A stretch of 64,000 bases of DNA, taken from contig NZ_QGGH01000003.1 of NCBI RefSeq assembly GCF_003148495.1, positions 434,001 through 498,000 on the forward strand, written 5' to 3'. Made by a program: the position numbers and the translations under genes. Numbering within the stretch: the stretch's first letter is position 1; each line of letters begins with the position of its first letter. This stretch comes from Mesorhizobium loti. GTDB taxonomy: Bacteria > Pseudomonadota > Alphaproteobacteria > Rhizobiales > Rhizobiaceae. The notes beneath the pieces are model-generated. The model made no database searches. It was given only the letters and a program-made list of their open reading frames with translations, and was not told where the DNA came from. Below are positions 46,385 to 53,937 of this stretch, piece after piece.

Positions 46385-46864
46385 ATGCTGGACGATCTCG
46401 ACCGAAATCTCCTCGAAATCCTGGTCAAGGATGCACGGACCTCGCTGAAGGATCTGGCCGCCCAAGTCGGGCTGTCGTCGCCAAGCGTTTCGGAGCGGCT
46501 GCGACGGCTCGAGGAGCGCGGCGTCATCCGGGCGTTCACTGTCGACATCGACCCGCTGGCGCTTGGTTATACCTTGCAGGCCATCGTGCGCATCCGGCCT
46601 CTGCCCGGCAAGCTGCACATCGTCCAGAAGCTGATCGAGGACATCCCCGAATTCGGCGAATGCGACAAGGTGACGGGCGATGACTGCTTCGTCGCCCGCC
46701 TGTTCGTGCGTTCGATCGGCGACCTCGACGGGATTCTCGACCGTATCGCCGACAAGGCCGAGACAAGCACCGCCATCATCAAGGCGCAGCCGATCCGCCG
46801 CCGGCCGCCGCCGCTCGATGCAGCATCGCCTCGTGACAGGGCAAAAGCCTTGCAGGCAATCTGA
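46385..46864 (+). CDS. Lrp/AsnC family transcriptional regulator
   Basis: The 159-residue protein has the family helix-turn-helix (LDDLDRNLLEILVKDARTSLKDLAAQVGLSSPSVSERLRRLEERGVIRAFTVDIDPLALGY) and a RAM ligand-binding domain (VRIRPLPGKLHIVQKLIEDIPEFGECDKVTGDDCFVARLFV). ATG 46385 follows AGGAAA by 6 bases; the extension to 46289 is not family-like. It probably controls the divergent transporter in response to an amino acid. Confidence 0.92.
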   Translation: MLDDLDRNLLEILVKDARTSLKDLAAQVGLSSPSVSERLRRLEERGVIRAFTVDIDPLALGYTLQAIVRIRPLPGKLHIVQKLIEDIPEFGECDKVTGDDCFVARLFVRSIGDLDGILDRIADKAETSTAIIKAQPIRRRPPPLDAASPRDRAKALQAI

Positions 46865-46966
46865 GCCGAACCGGCCACGCCCTGGTTTTCAGAGGGCTGG
46901 TCGCAGCGGGTGGAAAGCCGGCGGCCGGTTGGTTAGGGTGTCGGCCCAAACGAGGCTGAGACGATA

Positions 46967-47695
46967 ATGGCGCAGAACATATACGACCGCGAGGATTTCT
47001 TCGCAGGCTACAGTCAGCTCGGCCGCTCCGTGGAAGGCCTGGATGGTGCCGCCGAGTGGCCGGCGCTGCACGCGATGCTGCCCGATGTCAGCGGCTTGAG
47101 GGTCGTCGATCTCGGCTGCGGTTTCGGCTGGTTCTGCCGCTGGGCCCACGAGCATGGGGCGGCGCGGGTGCTTGGCCTGGATCTGTCAGAGAAGATGCTT
47201 GCCCGGGCGAGGGCCGCCGGCCCGGATGCGGGCATAAGCTATGAGACAGCCGATCTCGACCAGCTCAGCTTGCCGCAAGCCAGCTTCGATCTCGTCTACA
47301 GCTCGCTCGCCTTGCACTATGTCGAGGACGTGATGCGCCTGTTCGGGACCGCGCATCAGGCCCTGTCGCCCGGCGGGCATTTCGTCTTCTCGACCGAGCA
47401 TCCGATCTTCATGGCGCCGACCAAACCCGGCTGGTCGATCGACGTCGCGGGAAGAAAGACATGGCCCGTCGACCAGTATCTGGTTGAGGGGCCGCGCAGC
47501 ACCGACTGGCTGGCCAAGGGCGTGGTGAAACATCACCGCACGATCGGCACCACGCTCAACGCTCTGATCCAAGCCGGCTTCACCATCGACCATGTCGAGG
47601 AATTCTGCCCGACTGCCGAGCAGATCGCGGCCAAGCCGGAACTGGCGGAAGAGCTCGAGCGGCCGATGTTCCTGCTGGTCTCGGCCCGCCGATAG
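46967..47695 (+). CDS. Class I SAM-dependent methyltransferase
   Basis: The 242-residue protein has the SAM-binding motif VVDLGCGFGWFCRWAHEHGAARVLGLDLSEKML, then motif II FDLVYSSLALHYVED and LSPGGHFVFSTEHPIF. The substrate is unknown; the closest general type is the UbiE/Methyltransf_11 group acting on small molecules. It is a single gene 102 bases after the Lrp gene. Confidence 0.9.
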   Translation: MAQNIYDREDFFAGYSQLGRSVEGLDGAAEWPALHAMLPDVSGLRVVDLGCGFGWFCRWAHEHGAARVLGLDLSEKMLARARAAGPDAGISYETADLDQLSLPQASFDLVYSSLALHYVEDVMRLFGTAHQALSPGGHFVFSTEHPIFMAPTKPGWSIDVAGRKTWPVDQYLVEGPRSTDWLAKGVVKHHRTIGTTLNALIQAGFTIDHVEEFCPTAEQIAAKPELAEELERPMFLLVSARR

Positions 47696-47812
47696 GCACT
47701 GGTCGGCGTCGGCCGGATGCGCGGCCGCCACGCTCACATTTGCTGTCGCTCCGCCCGGCTTTCTGGGTTATTCAAGCGTCGACACGCTTTCCCTCCGGAC
47801 CAGTCCCCTCCC

Positions 47813-48583
47813 ATGTCAGGCCTGCTTCTCGATCCGTGGTTCTACGCGGCTGCCATTCCGGCGGTCATTCTGGTCGGCCTGTCCAAGGGCGGGTTCGGCG
47901 GCGCTGTCGGCTTCGTCGGCGTGCCGCTGATGGCGCTGACCATGCCGCCGGTGCAGGCGGCGGCCATCCTGTTGCCGATCCTGTGCCTGATGGACATCGT
48001 CTCGGTGTGGACATGGTGGGGTGTTTACGACCGCAAGATGCTGGTCGACATGATGCCGGGCGCCGTCATCGGCATCGGTCTCGGCTGGCTGACGGCGGCA
48101 CTGGTAACCGAAGAGGCGGTGCGGCTCATCGTCGGCGCCGTCGCGATCATTTTCGTCCTGCGCTGGCTCTATCTGCAGTTCCGCCACGGCGCCGATCACG
48201 CGGCCGCGCCCAACCGCGTGGCCGCCGCCGTCTGGGGCACGGTCGCCGGCTTCACCAGCTTCGTCGCCCATGTCGGCGGGCCGCCCTTCCAGGTCTATGC
48301 CTTGCCGATCCGGCTCGATCCGAAGGTTCTGTCGGGCACCGCCGCGATCTTCTTTGCCGCCACCAATGCGCTGAAGCTGGTGCCCTATTTCGCGCTCGGC
48401 CAGTTCGACACCGCCAATCTGACGGCGTCGGCCGTGCTGATGCCGCTGGCGCCGCTGTCGACCATCGCCGGGGCGTGGCTGGTGCGCCGGATGCGCCCGG
48501 AGACCTTCTATCCCTTCACATACGCAACCGTCGCGGTCGTGGCGCTGAAGCTGCTGTGGGATGGTATCGTCGGCCTGATGTAG
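47813..48583 (+). CDS. TauE/SafE family sulfite-exporter-like membrane protein
   Basis: The 256-residue protein has eight helices and the TauE/SafE repeats: LVGLSKGGFGGAVGFVGVPLMAL near the start and GFTSFVAHVGGPPFQVYALP midway. Proteins of this family export sulfite, sulfoacetate or related organic anions. ATG 47813 gives the family start; upstream sequence is not conserved-looking. No sulfur-metabolism gene is adjacent. Confidence 0.9.
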   Translation: MSGLLLDPWFYAAAIPAVILVGLSKGGFGGAVGFVGVPLMALTMPPVQAAAILLPILCLMDIVSVWTWWGVYDRKMLVDMMPGAVIGIGLGWLTAALVTEEAVRLIVGAVAIIFVLRWLYLQFRHGADHAAAPNRVAAAVWGTVAGFTSFVAHVGGPPFQVYALPIRLDPKVLSGTAAIFFAATNALKLVPYFALGQFDTANLTASAVLMPLAPLSTIAGAWLVRRMRPETFYPFTYATVAVVALKLLWDGIVGLM

Positions 48584-48619
48584 AAAGGCCGCCGCGCAAC
48601 CGTCCCTCACCGCCAGGGG

Positions 48620-49171
48620 TCAGGCGGCGCTCGGCACCAGGCGACGGTTGCCGCCAAAGGCAAGTGTGGCGCCCACCAAGACGACCAGCACCATGCCGGC
48701 GAGGATGCCGATGTCATGCGCGGTCGGCTTGAGCACCATGTCGGCAATGATCACCAGCATCACCGCATAGTCGAAGCGTGCCGCGCTCATCATGCGCTCA
48801 CCGATGGCTAGAACAGCTGGTGTGACGCCTTCCTCGGCGATCATCGCGCCCATGCGCTCTCCGGTCGGCTTGAAGATGAGCATGCCGATCGAAAACGTCG
48901 TGGCGTAGCCGGCCAGGCCGATCAGGATCCACAGATCGGAGAAGCCGACCCAGAACCAGCACATGATGAGACCGAAGATCAGCGTCAGCATCGACATCGG
49001 CGCAAAGAACCTGCCGCCCAGCTGACCACTGGCGCGCATCGCCTGCAGTTTTTCCTCGATGTTGCCCGCCCGTTCGGCAAGCATGCCGAGAAGGAACAGC
49101 ACGAAGCCGCCGCCGACCCACAGAATGGCAGTGGCGACGTGAAGAAATTTGACGATCGAGTACCAGTCCAT
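48620..49171 (-). CDS. DUF2269-like integral membrane protein
   Basis: The 183-residue protein has four or five helices and starts WYSIVKFLHVATAILWVGGGFVLFLLGML, with a conserved His in helix 1 as in CopD/DUF2269 proteins. The segment MSMLTLIFGLIMCWFWVGFSDLWILIGLAG follows. The histidines may bind haem or copper. The function is unknown. It converges on the TauE-like gene. Confidence 0.83.
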   Translation of the reverse strand: MDWYSIVKFLHVATAILWVGGGFVLFLLGMLAERAGNIEEKLQAMRASGQLGGRFFAPMSMLTLIFGLIMCWFWVGFSDLWILIGLAGYATTFSIGMLIFKPTGERMGAMIAEEGVTPAVLAIGERMMSAARFDYAVMLVIIADMVLKPTAHDIGILAGMVLVVLVGATLAFGGNRRLVPSAA

Positions 49172-49409
49172 GGGTTGCTCCTGCAGTGTCAGGTTTGCGG
49201 CGGCGCGGATTGGCCGCCGTCAGAGGAGCGGGCGTTTAGCGCGGCGCCTGTTTCGGAACGATGTCACGAAAAATCCGGCTCTGTTTCAGCGCAATGAAGA
49301 AGCGGCTGAGATCGTGAACGCGCTATCTGATTTCCTGCTAATATACGAATCGTCGGGAGGGGTTGGCGCGACATCGTCCGGAAACATCGCCGATGCTAGT
49401 GCGCTAACG

Positions 49410-49469
49410 CCGGGAGCCCGGTGGCGACAACAGTCGCCTGACGATCAACCCATTCCCGAGAAACGGGAA
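49410..49469 (+). other. Three consecutive hairpins upstream of a small membrane-protein gene
   Basis: In the 319-bp gap before 49491, three stems lie in a row: CCGGG/CCCGG (49410-49421), GGCGAC-AACA-GTCGCC (49423-49438) and TTCCCG-AGAAA-CGGGAA (49453-49469). The last ends 21 bases before the start codon. They would form a structured 5' leader. No known riboswitch consensus was recognised. The rest of the gap shows nothing clear. Confidence 0.5.
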
Positions 49470-49490
49470 AAGGCAATTCGAGGGGACATT

Positions 49491-49871
49491 ATGCAAGGGG
49501 TAGCACGGAATTTCTTCACGCTGGCCATCATCTATGCGTTGTGCGGCATGGCGCTCGGCATCCACATGGCGATCAGCGATGACCATGGCCAGATGCCAAC
49601 CCACGCCCACACGATGGTGGCCGGATGGCTGATGTCGGCGGTCTTCGCCTTTTTCTACCATCTGTTTCCGGCTGTCGGGCAAAAGGCCCTGGCCAAAGTT
49701 CATTTCTGGCTGACTGCCATCAGCGGTATCGGGCTCATGATCGGCCTTTACATTCTGCTCGCCGGCAATCCGGGGATAGAACCGCTGCTCGGGATTTTCT
49801 CGATCGGGTTCTATGCGGGCATGCTGCTATTTGCCTTCATCGCTTTGCCTGCGGTCTGGAAGACGGCCTGA
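49491..49871 (+). CDS. Small membrane protein resembling a haem-copper oxidase subunit I fragment
   Basis: The 126-residue protein has four helices (FFTLAIIYALCGMALGIHMAIS, HAHTMVAGWLMSAVFAFFYHLFP, FWLTAISGIGLMIGLYILLAG, IFSIGFYAGMLLFAFIALP). The spacing of His residues in MPTHAHTMVAGW and FYHLFP resembles haem ligands in cytochrome oxidase subunit I. GAGGGGA lies 6 bases before the ATG. The upstream in-frame extension to 49149 is not credible. A haem-binding role is a guess. Confidence 0.8.
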   Translation: MQGVARNFFTLAIIYALCGMALGIHMAISDDHGQMPTHAHTMVAGWLMSAVFAFFYHLFPAVGQKALAKVHFWLTAISGIGLMIGLYILLAGNPGIEPLLGIFSIGFYAGMLLFAFIALPAVWKTA

Positions 49872-49945
49872 GCTGAACCAGAGGCAGTGAGGCTGTACTG
49901 TTACGGCACAGGATGGCGGCGTTCGGTCAAAAAACATCCGCGCGG

Positions 49946-49980
49946 TTAAGGCTTCATTAAGCTTTACAGGTGTTTACTAT
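49946..49980 (+). promoter_or_regulatory. CtrA-type site and promoter of the predicted small RNA
   Basis: TTAA (49946-49949), seven bases, then TTAA (49957-49960) match the CtrA box TTAA-N7-TTAA exactly. TACTAT (49975-49980) is a plausible -10, placing the box over the -35 region, as in CtrA-activated promoters. Confidence 0.6.
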
Positions 49981-49984
49981 GTTC

Positions 49985-50083
49985 ATCCAGTGATCTGGAT
50001 TCTTACCGAGTGGTTGGAGCCACTTTGTTTGACGCCTCCCTGTTAAACTCCTGAGAGCCGCCTTATCCGCGGCTCTTTTTTTG
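49985..50083 (+). ncRNA. Predicted trans-acting small RNA
   Basis: In a gene-free interval two perfect hairpins follow one another: ATCCAG-TGAT-CTGGAT (49985-50000) and AGTGG-TTGGAG-CCACT (50009-50024). An unpaired stretch with the anti-Shine-Dalgarno-like GCCTCCCTG comes next. A strong terminator closes the unit: AGAGCCGC (50054-50061) with GCGGCTCT (50069-50076) and seven T residues. No open frame ends here, so the terminator needs its own transcript. The design resembles the alpha-r14 family of rhizobial small RNAs; that identity needs a covariance search. Confidence 0.72.
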
Positions 50084-50140
50084 TCCGCATTTTCTCTTTT
50101 CGTTCGAATTTCAGAGGGGACGCCCGACATCGGCTCGCCG

Positions 50141-50155
50141 TTAACCTTCTGTTAA
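50141..50155 (+). promoter_or_regulatory. CtrA box upstream of rcdA
   Basis: TTAACCTTCTGTTAA is an exact TTAA-N7-TTAA CtrA site, 113 bases before the rcdA start codon. Confidence 0.7.
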
Positions 50156-50268
50156 ACATGTGCTTGCCTTCACCGGTGCCGAAGCGCATTTTCAAGCTTC
50201 AGTCAGATAGGGTTCCGGGTGTACGGCAGGGAGCCGAATCAGCCGGTTGCAAGTGCAGGGGCGTATCA

Positions 50269-50802
50269 ATGAACGAGCCTTCGAAGGGCAGTGCGAAAAC
50301 CGTCAAGCTGGCGGAACGCCGGGTTTTCTCGCAATCCTTCAAGCCGCTTTACCAGGAAGGTATGGGCCTGGTCGAACAGGCGGCGGAATATCTCGACGGC
50401 AAGGGTCGGGCCGAGGCGAAGAAACTGTCCAGGCTGGCGGCCACGCTCTATGCCGCCGAATCGATGCGGCTGACCACCAGGCTGATGCAGGTTGCCTCCT
50501 GGCTGCTTTTGCAGCGCGCCGCCAACTCCGGCGAGATGACCCGCGACCAGGTCGCGTCGGAAAAGTCCAAGGTGCGTCTCGACACCGCTTCTGCCCATGA
50601 CGAAGCCGCCGGCTGGGCCGAACTGCCCGAGGATTTTCTCGACCTCGTCACCCGTTCGCTGCGCCTGCAGGCACTGGTGCGCCGCATGGACGAGGAGATT
50701 TATGGCTCCGGCGCCGTAGTCGACATGCAACCGATGGCTCGCCGCCTCAATCCGGTTTCCGACCAGATCAGCCTGCTGAACACGGCTTTCGCCAGAGGGT
50801 AA
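50269..50802 (+). CDS. rcdA: RcdA-like protein (DUF1465), adaptor for CtrA proteolysis
   Basis: The 177-residue helical protein has the DUF1465/RcdA pattern VFSQSFKPLYQEGMGLVEQAAEYLDGKGRAEAKKLSRLAATLYAAESMRLTTRLMQVASWLLLQRA. In Caulobacter RcdA helps deliver CtrA to ClpXP at the cell pole. ATG 50269 follows AGGGG by 8 bases; the extension to 50158 is not family-like. The exact CtrA box upstream suggests that CtrA drives the gene that promotes its own degradation. Confidence 0.88.
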   Translation: MNEPSKGSAKTVKLAERRVFSQSFKPLYQEGMGLVEQAAEYLDGKGRAEAKKLSRLAATLYAAESMRLTTRLMQVASWLLLQRAANSGEMTRDQVASEKSKVRLDTASAHDEAAGWAELPEDFLDLVTRSLRLQALVRRMDEEIYGSGAVVDMQPMARRLNPVSDQISLLNTAFARG

Positions 50803-50876
50803 CCTCGGTCACCTCTTCGTTTCCGGTTTGTTCACATTTTGCTGGCATCGCTGTACGCCGGAGGTAAAGTCGGCAA

Positions 50877-51386
50877 ATGGCGGAAGCGATTCGCATCATC
50901 GGTATCGATCCGGGGCTTCGGCGCACCGGCTGGGGCATCGTCGAAAGCCTTGGCAACTCGCTGCGCTTCATTGCCTCCGGCACGGTGAAGTCCGACGACA
51001 AGGCGGCGCTGGCGACGCGGCTGTGCCAATTGCATGACGGGCTGGCCGAGATCCTGCACAGCGCCATGCCGCACGAGGCGGCCGTCGAACAGACCTTCGT
51101 CAACAAGGACGCCGTGGCGACGTTGAAGCTCGGCCAGGCACGCGGCATCGCAATGCTGGTGCCGGCGCGTGCGGGCCTCGTGGTCGCCGAATATGCGCCC
51201 AATGCGGTCAAGAAGGCGGTGATCGGCGTTGGCCATGGCGATAAGAAGCAGATCCATATGATGGTGAAGGTGCTGTTGCCGAAGGCCATTTTCGACACCG
51301 AACATGCCGCCGACGCGCTGGCCATCGCCATCTGCCACGCGCATCACCGGCAGAGCGTGGTCTATCGGATGGCGCTTGCCGGCTAG
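50877..51386 (+). CDS. ruvC: Crossover junction endodeoxyribonuclease RuvC
   Basis: The 169-residue resolvase has the acidic catalytic residues in [29 protein letters not shown] and [16 protein letters not shown]. It cuts Holliday junctions positioned by RuvAB. It is normally followed directly by ruvA in this group. Here a toxin-antitoxin pair separates them (744 bases between ruvC and ruvA). Confidence 0.96.
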   Translation: MAEAIRIIGIDPGLRRTGWGIVESLGNSLRFIASGTVKSDDKAALATRLCQLHDGLAEILHSAMPHEAAVEQTFVNKDAVATLKLGQARGIAMLVPARAGLVVAEYAPNAVKKAVIGVGHGDKKQIHMMVKVLLPKAIFDTEHAADALAIAICHAHHRQSVVYRMALAG

Positions 51387-51394
51387 TGGTGTTC

Positions 51395-51434
51395 TTGACT
51401 TGTTCACGCAGTTGGAATATTCCTTACTTGTAAG
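51395..51434 (+). promoter_or_regulatory. Promoter and autoregulatory palindromes of the toxin-antitoxin pair
   Basis: TTGACT (51395-51400) and TATTCC (51418-51423) are spaced by 17 bases. Two palindromes, GGAATATTCC (51414-51423) and CTTAC-TT-GTAAG (51423-51434), overlap the -10 and start region. This is the expected layout for repression by antitoxin. Confidence 0.65.
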
Positions 51435-51447
51435 AAAGGTACGTTTC

Positions 51448-51699
51448 ATGCGTGTGACGAGCAAAGGCCAAGTGACAATCCCACGGGATCTGCGGGAGAC
51501 ATTTGGGATTGGCGCCAACAGCGAAGTCATCTTCGGCATTGAGGGCGGCAAGATCACGATCACGCCGAAGCATGACAAGGGGCGGTTGGCCGACCGCGAA
51601 AGACTGGACCGTTTTCTTGCTGCGCTCGATCGGCTTGAGGGCAGCGGCGATCAGACAATGAATGCCGATGCCGTCATGGCTTTGACCCGGGATCGCTGA
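51448..51699 (+). CDS. AbrB/MazE-type antitoxin
   Basis: The 83-residue protein has a swapped-hairpin AbrB domain (MRVTSKGQVTIPRDLRETFGIGANSEVIFGIEGGKITITPK). Its C-terminal tail (ADRERLDRFLAALDRLEGSGDQTMNADAVMALTRD) should bind and block the toxin. ATG 51448 is the family start. It ends 2 bases before the PIN toxin and lies behind its own promoter with palindromic sites. Confidence 0.9.
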   Translation: MRVTSKGQVTIPRDLRETFGIGANSEVIFGIEGGKITITPKHDKGRLADRERLDRFLAALDRLEGSGDQTMNADAVMALTRDR

Positions 51700-51701
51700 T
51701 C

Positions 51702-52115
51702 TTGGCGACGCTTGTCGACACCAATGTACTTATCGATGTCGCCGTTCGCGATCCCGTCTGGTCAAAGTGGTCGTGGTCCAAAATGGTGTCTGCCCTTGAG
51801 CAAGGCAGCCTGGTCATCAATCAGATCATCTACGCCGAGTTTTCGATGCGCTATGAGGCGATAGACGATGTCGATGATGCCTTGCCTGAAGATGAGTTCC
51901 GACGCGAAAGTCTTCCGTTCGAAGCGGCCTTTGCGGCGTCGAGAGCGTTCTCGGTCTATCGGCGGTTGGGCGGACCCCGAGAGAAGGTGATGCCCGACTT
52001 CCTGATTGGGGCTCACGCTGCCATCCGAGGCTATCCCATTCTTACTCGCGATCCCGCAGGTTTCAGAAAGTACTTTCCAGATGTCGAGCTCATCACGCCC
52101 GATACTCATCCCTAA
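51702..52115 (+). CDS. vapC: VapC-type PIN domain toxin
   Basis: The 137-residue protein is a PIN ribonuclease with the acidic residues in LVDTNVLIDV, INQIIYAEF, KVMPDFLIGAHA and ILTRDPAGF. Such toxins cleave RNA, often tRNA or rRNA, unless neutralised. It uses a TTG start 2 bases after the antitoxin stop; no in-frame ATG lies near. With the antitoxin it is inserted between ruvC and ruvA. Confidence 0.88.
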   Translation: MATLVDTNVLIDVAVRDPVWSKWSWSKMVSALEQGSLVINQIIYAEFSMRYEAIDDVDDALPEDEFRRESLPFEAAFAASRAFSVYRRLGGPREKVMPDFLIGAHAAIRGYPILTRDPAGFRKYFPDVELITPDTHP

Positions 52116-52130
52116 CGGGGGCTGCGTCCA

Positions 52131-52751
52131 ATGATCGGCAAGCTCAAGGGCAGGCTCGACGAGGTCGACGAGGATCATTGCCTCGTCGACATTCATGGCG
52201 TCGGCTATGTCGCCTATTGCTCGGCGCGCACGCTGGCGGCGCTGCCTTCGCCCGGCGAAGCGGTGGTGCTGTTCATCGAGACCTATGTGCGCGAGGACAT
52301 GCTGCGGCTCTACGGCTTCCAGTCGCAGCTCGAGCGCGAGTGGTTCCGGCTGCTGATGAACAATGTGCCGGGCGTCGGCGCCAAGGTGGCGCTGGCCATC
52401 CTGTCGACGCTTGCGCCGGCCGATCTCGCCAATGCCATTGCGCTGCGCGACATCGCCATGGTTTCGCGCGCACCCGGCGTCGGCAAGAAGGTGGCCGAGC
52501 GCATCGTCACCGAATTGAAGAACAAGGCGCCGGCCTATGCCGGCACTGCCTCGGGGACTATCGGCCTGAAGCAGGAGCTCGGCGACGGCGTCGCATCCGC
52601 GCCAATCACCGATGCGGTCTCGGCGCTGGTCAATCTCGGCTATTCGCGCGACACGGCCGCCAATGCTGTGGCGGCCGCGCTGAAGACGGCGGGCGAGGAT
52701 GCCGATGCGCCGAAGCTGATCCGCTTTGGACTGAAGGAACTGGCGCGGTGA
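52131..52751 (+). CDS. ruvA: Holliday junction branch migration subunit RuvA
   Basis: The 206-residue protein has domain I ([31 protein letters not shown]), the helix-hairpin-helix domain II ([39 protein letters not shown]) and a mobile domain III after an Ala/Gly linker. It binds Holliday junctions as a tetramer and loads RuvB. It starts 15 bases after the PIN toxin, so part of its transcription may come from the toxin-antitoxin promoter. Confidence 0.96.
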   Translation: MIGKLKGRLDEVDEDHCLVDIHGVGYVAYCSARTLAALPSPGEAVVLFIETYVREDMLRLYGFQSQLEREWFRLLMNNVPGVGAKVALAILSTLAPADLANAIALRDIAMVSRAPGVGKKVAERIVTELKNKAPAYAGTASGTIGLKQELGDGVASAPITDAVSALVNLGYSRDTAANAVAAALKTAGEDADAPKLIRFGLKELAR

Positions 52752-52794
52752 ACCGCCGCTTGTCCAGCCCCTTGCCGTGTGCAAGGAAGGCGGC

Positions 52795-53832
52795 ATGAGC
52801 CTGTCGCCCCGCCTGATTGCGCCGGAAAAACGCGGCGAGGATGCCGAGCAGACCTTGCGGCCGCAGACGCTCGACGATTTCGTCGGCCAGGCGGCGGTGC
52901 GGGCCAATCTCAAAGTGTTCATCGAGGCCGCCAAGGGCCGCAACGAGGCGCTCGACCACGTGCTGTTCGTCGGGCCGCCGGGCCTCGGCAAGACGACGCT
53001 GGCGCAGATCATGGCGCGCGAGCTCGGCGTCAATTTCCGCTCGACCTCGGGTCCTGTGATCGCCAAGGCCGGCGATCTTGCCGCGCTGCTGACCAATCTC
53101 GAGGAAGGCGACGTGCTGTTCATCGACGAGATCCACCGGCTGAGCCCGGCGGTCGAGGAAATCCTCTATCCGGCGATGGAGGATTTCCAGCTCGACCTGA
53201 TCATCGGGGAGGGACCGGCCGCACGCTCGGTCAAGATCGACCTTGCCCGTTTCACCCTGGTCGCCGCAACAACGCGGCTTGGCCTGCTCACCAACCCGCT
53301 GCGCGATCGCTTCGGCATTCCGGTGCGGCTCAATTTCTACACGGTCGAGGAGCTGGAGCAGATCGTGCGGCGCGGTGCGCGCATCCTGCAAATGCCGCTC
53401 GGCGACGATGGCGCACTGGAGATCGCGCGCCGCGCGCGCGGCACGCCACGCATCGCCGGCCGGCTGCTGCGCCGCGTGCGCGATTTCGCCTCGGTCGCCG
53501 GCGACGGCCATGTCGACCGCAAGATCGCCGACGAGGCGTTGACGCGGCTGGAGGTCGATGCGCTCGGCCTCGACGCGCTCGACCGCCGCTATCTCAGCAT
53601 GATCGCCCGCAATTTCGGCGGCGGCCCGGTCGGCATCGAGACGATCGCCGCCGGCCTGTCGGAGCCGCGCGACGCCATCGAGGACATCATCGAGCCCTAT
53701 CTGATCCAGCAGGGTTTTATCCAGCGCACGCCGCGCGGCCGCATGCTGACGGCCAATGCCTGGCGCCATCTCGGCCTCGACGCGCCGAAGGATCTGGCGC
53801 AGCAGCAGATCAACCTGTTCCAGGAGGAGTAA
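52795..53832 (+). CDS. ruvB: Holliday junction branch migration ATPase RuvB
   Basis: The 345-residue AAA+ motor has Walker [10 protein letters not shown] (60-68), Walker [10 protein letters not shown], sensor [18 protein letters not shown] and the winged C-terminal domain ending [17 protein letters not shown]. It drives branch migration with RuvA. ATG 52795 follows AAGGA and matches the family start MSLSPRLI; an extension to 52777 is unneeded. Confidence 0.97.
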   Translation: MSLSPRLIAPEKRGEDAEQTLRPQTLDDFVGQAAVRANLKVFIEAAKGRNEALDHVLFVGPPGLGKTTLAQIMARELGVNFRSTSGPVIAKAGDLAALLTNLEEGDVLFIDEIHRLSPAVEEILYPAMEDFQLDLIIGEGPAARSVKIDLARFTLVAATTRLGLLTNPLRDRFGIPVRLNFYTVEELEQIVRRGARILQMPLGDDGALEIARRARGTPRIAGRLLRRVRDFASVAGDGHVDRKIADEALTRLEVDALGLDALDRRYLSMIARNFGGGPVGIETIAAGLSEPRDAIEDIIEPYLIQQGFIQRTPRGRMLTANAWRHLGLDAPKDLAQQQINLFQEE

Positions 53833-53937
53833 TTTTCCAGAGCGCCGCTACGTTGTCTCAGGCGGGCTTGGCTTCAGCATTGCGCAGGTGCGTTTGGAAT
53901 GCTCCCGGAGTCTTCTCGATCGATCTTGCCTGAACGG

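Noticed and set aside
49149..49490. N-terminal extension of the small membrane protein at 49491
   Set aside because: The 114 added residues are polar and not family-like, and GAGGGGA precedes the internal ATG 49491.
49381..49490. Known riboswitch (SAM or cobalamin type) in the leader
   Set aside because: The hairpins do not match the conserved boxes I know, such as the B12 box; kept only as an unclassified structured leader.
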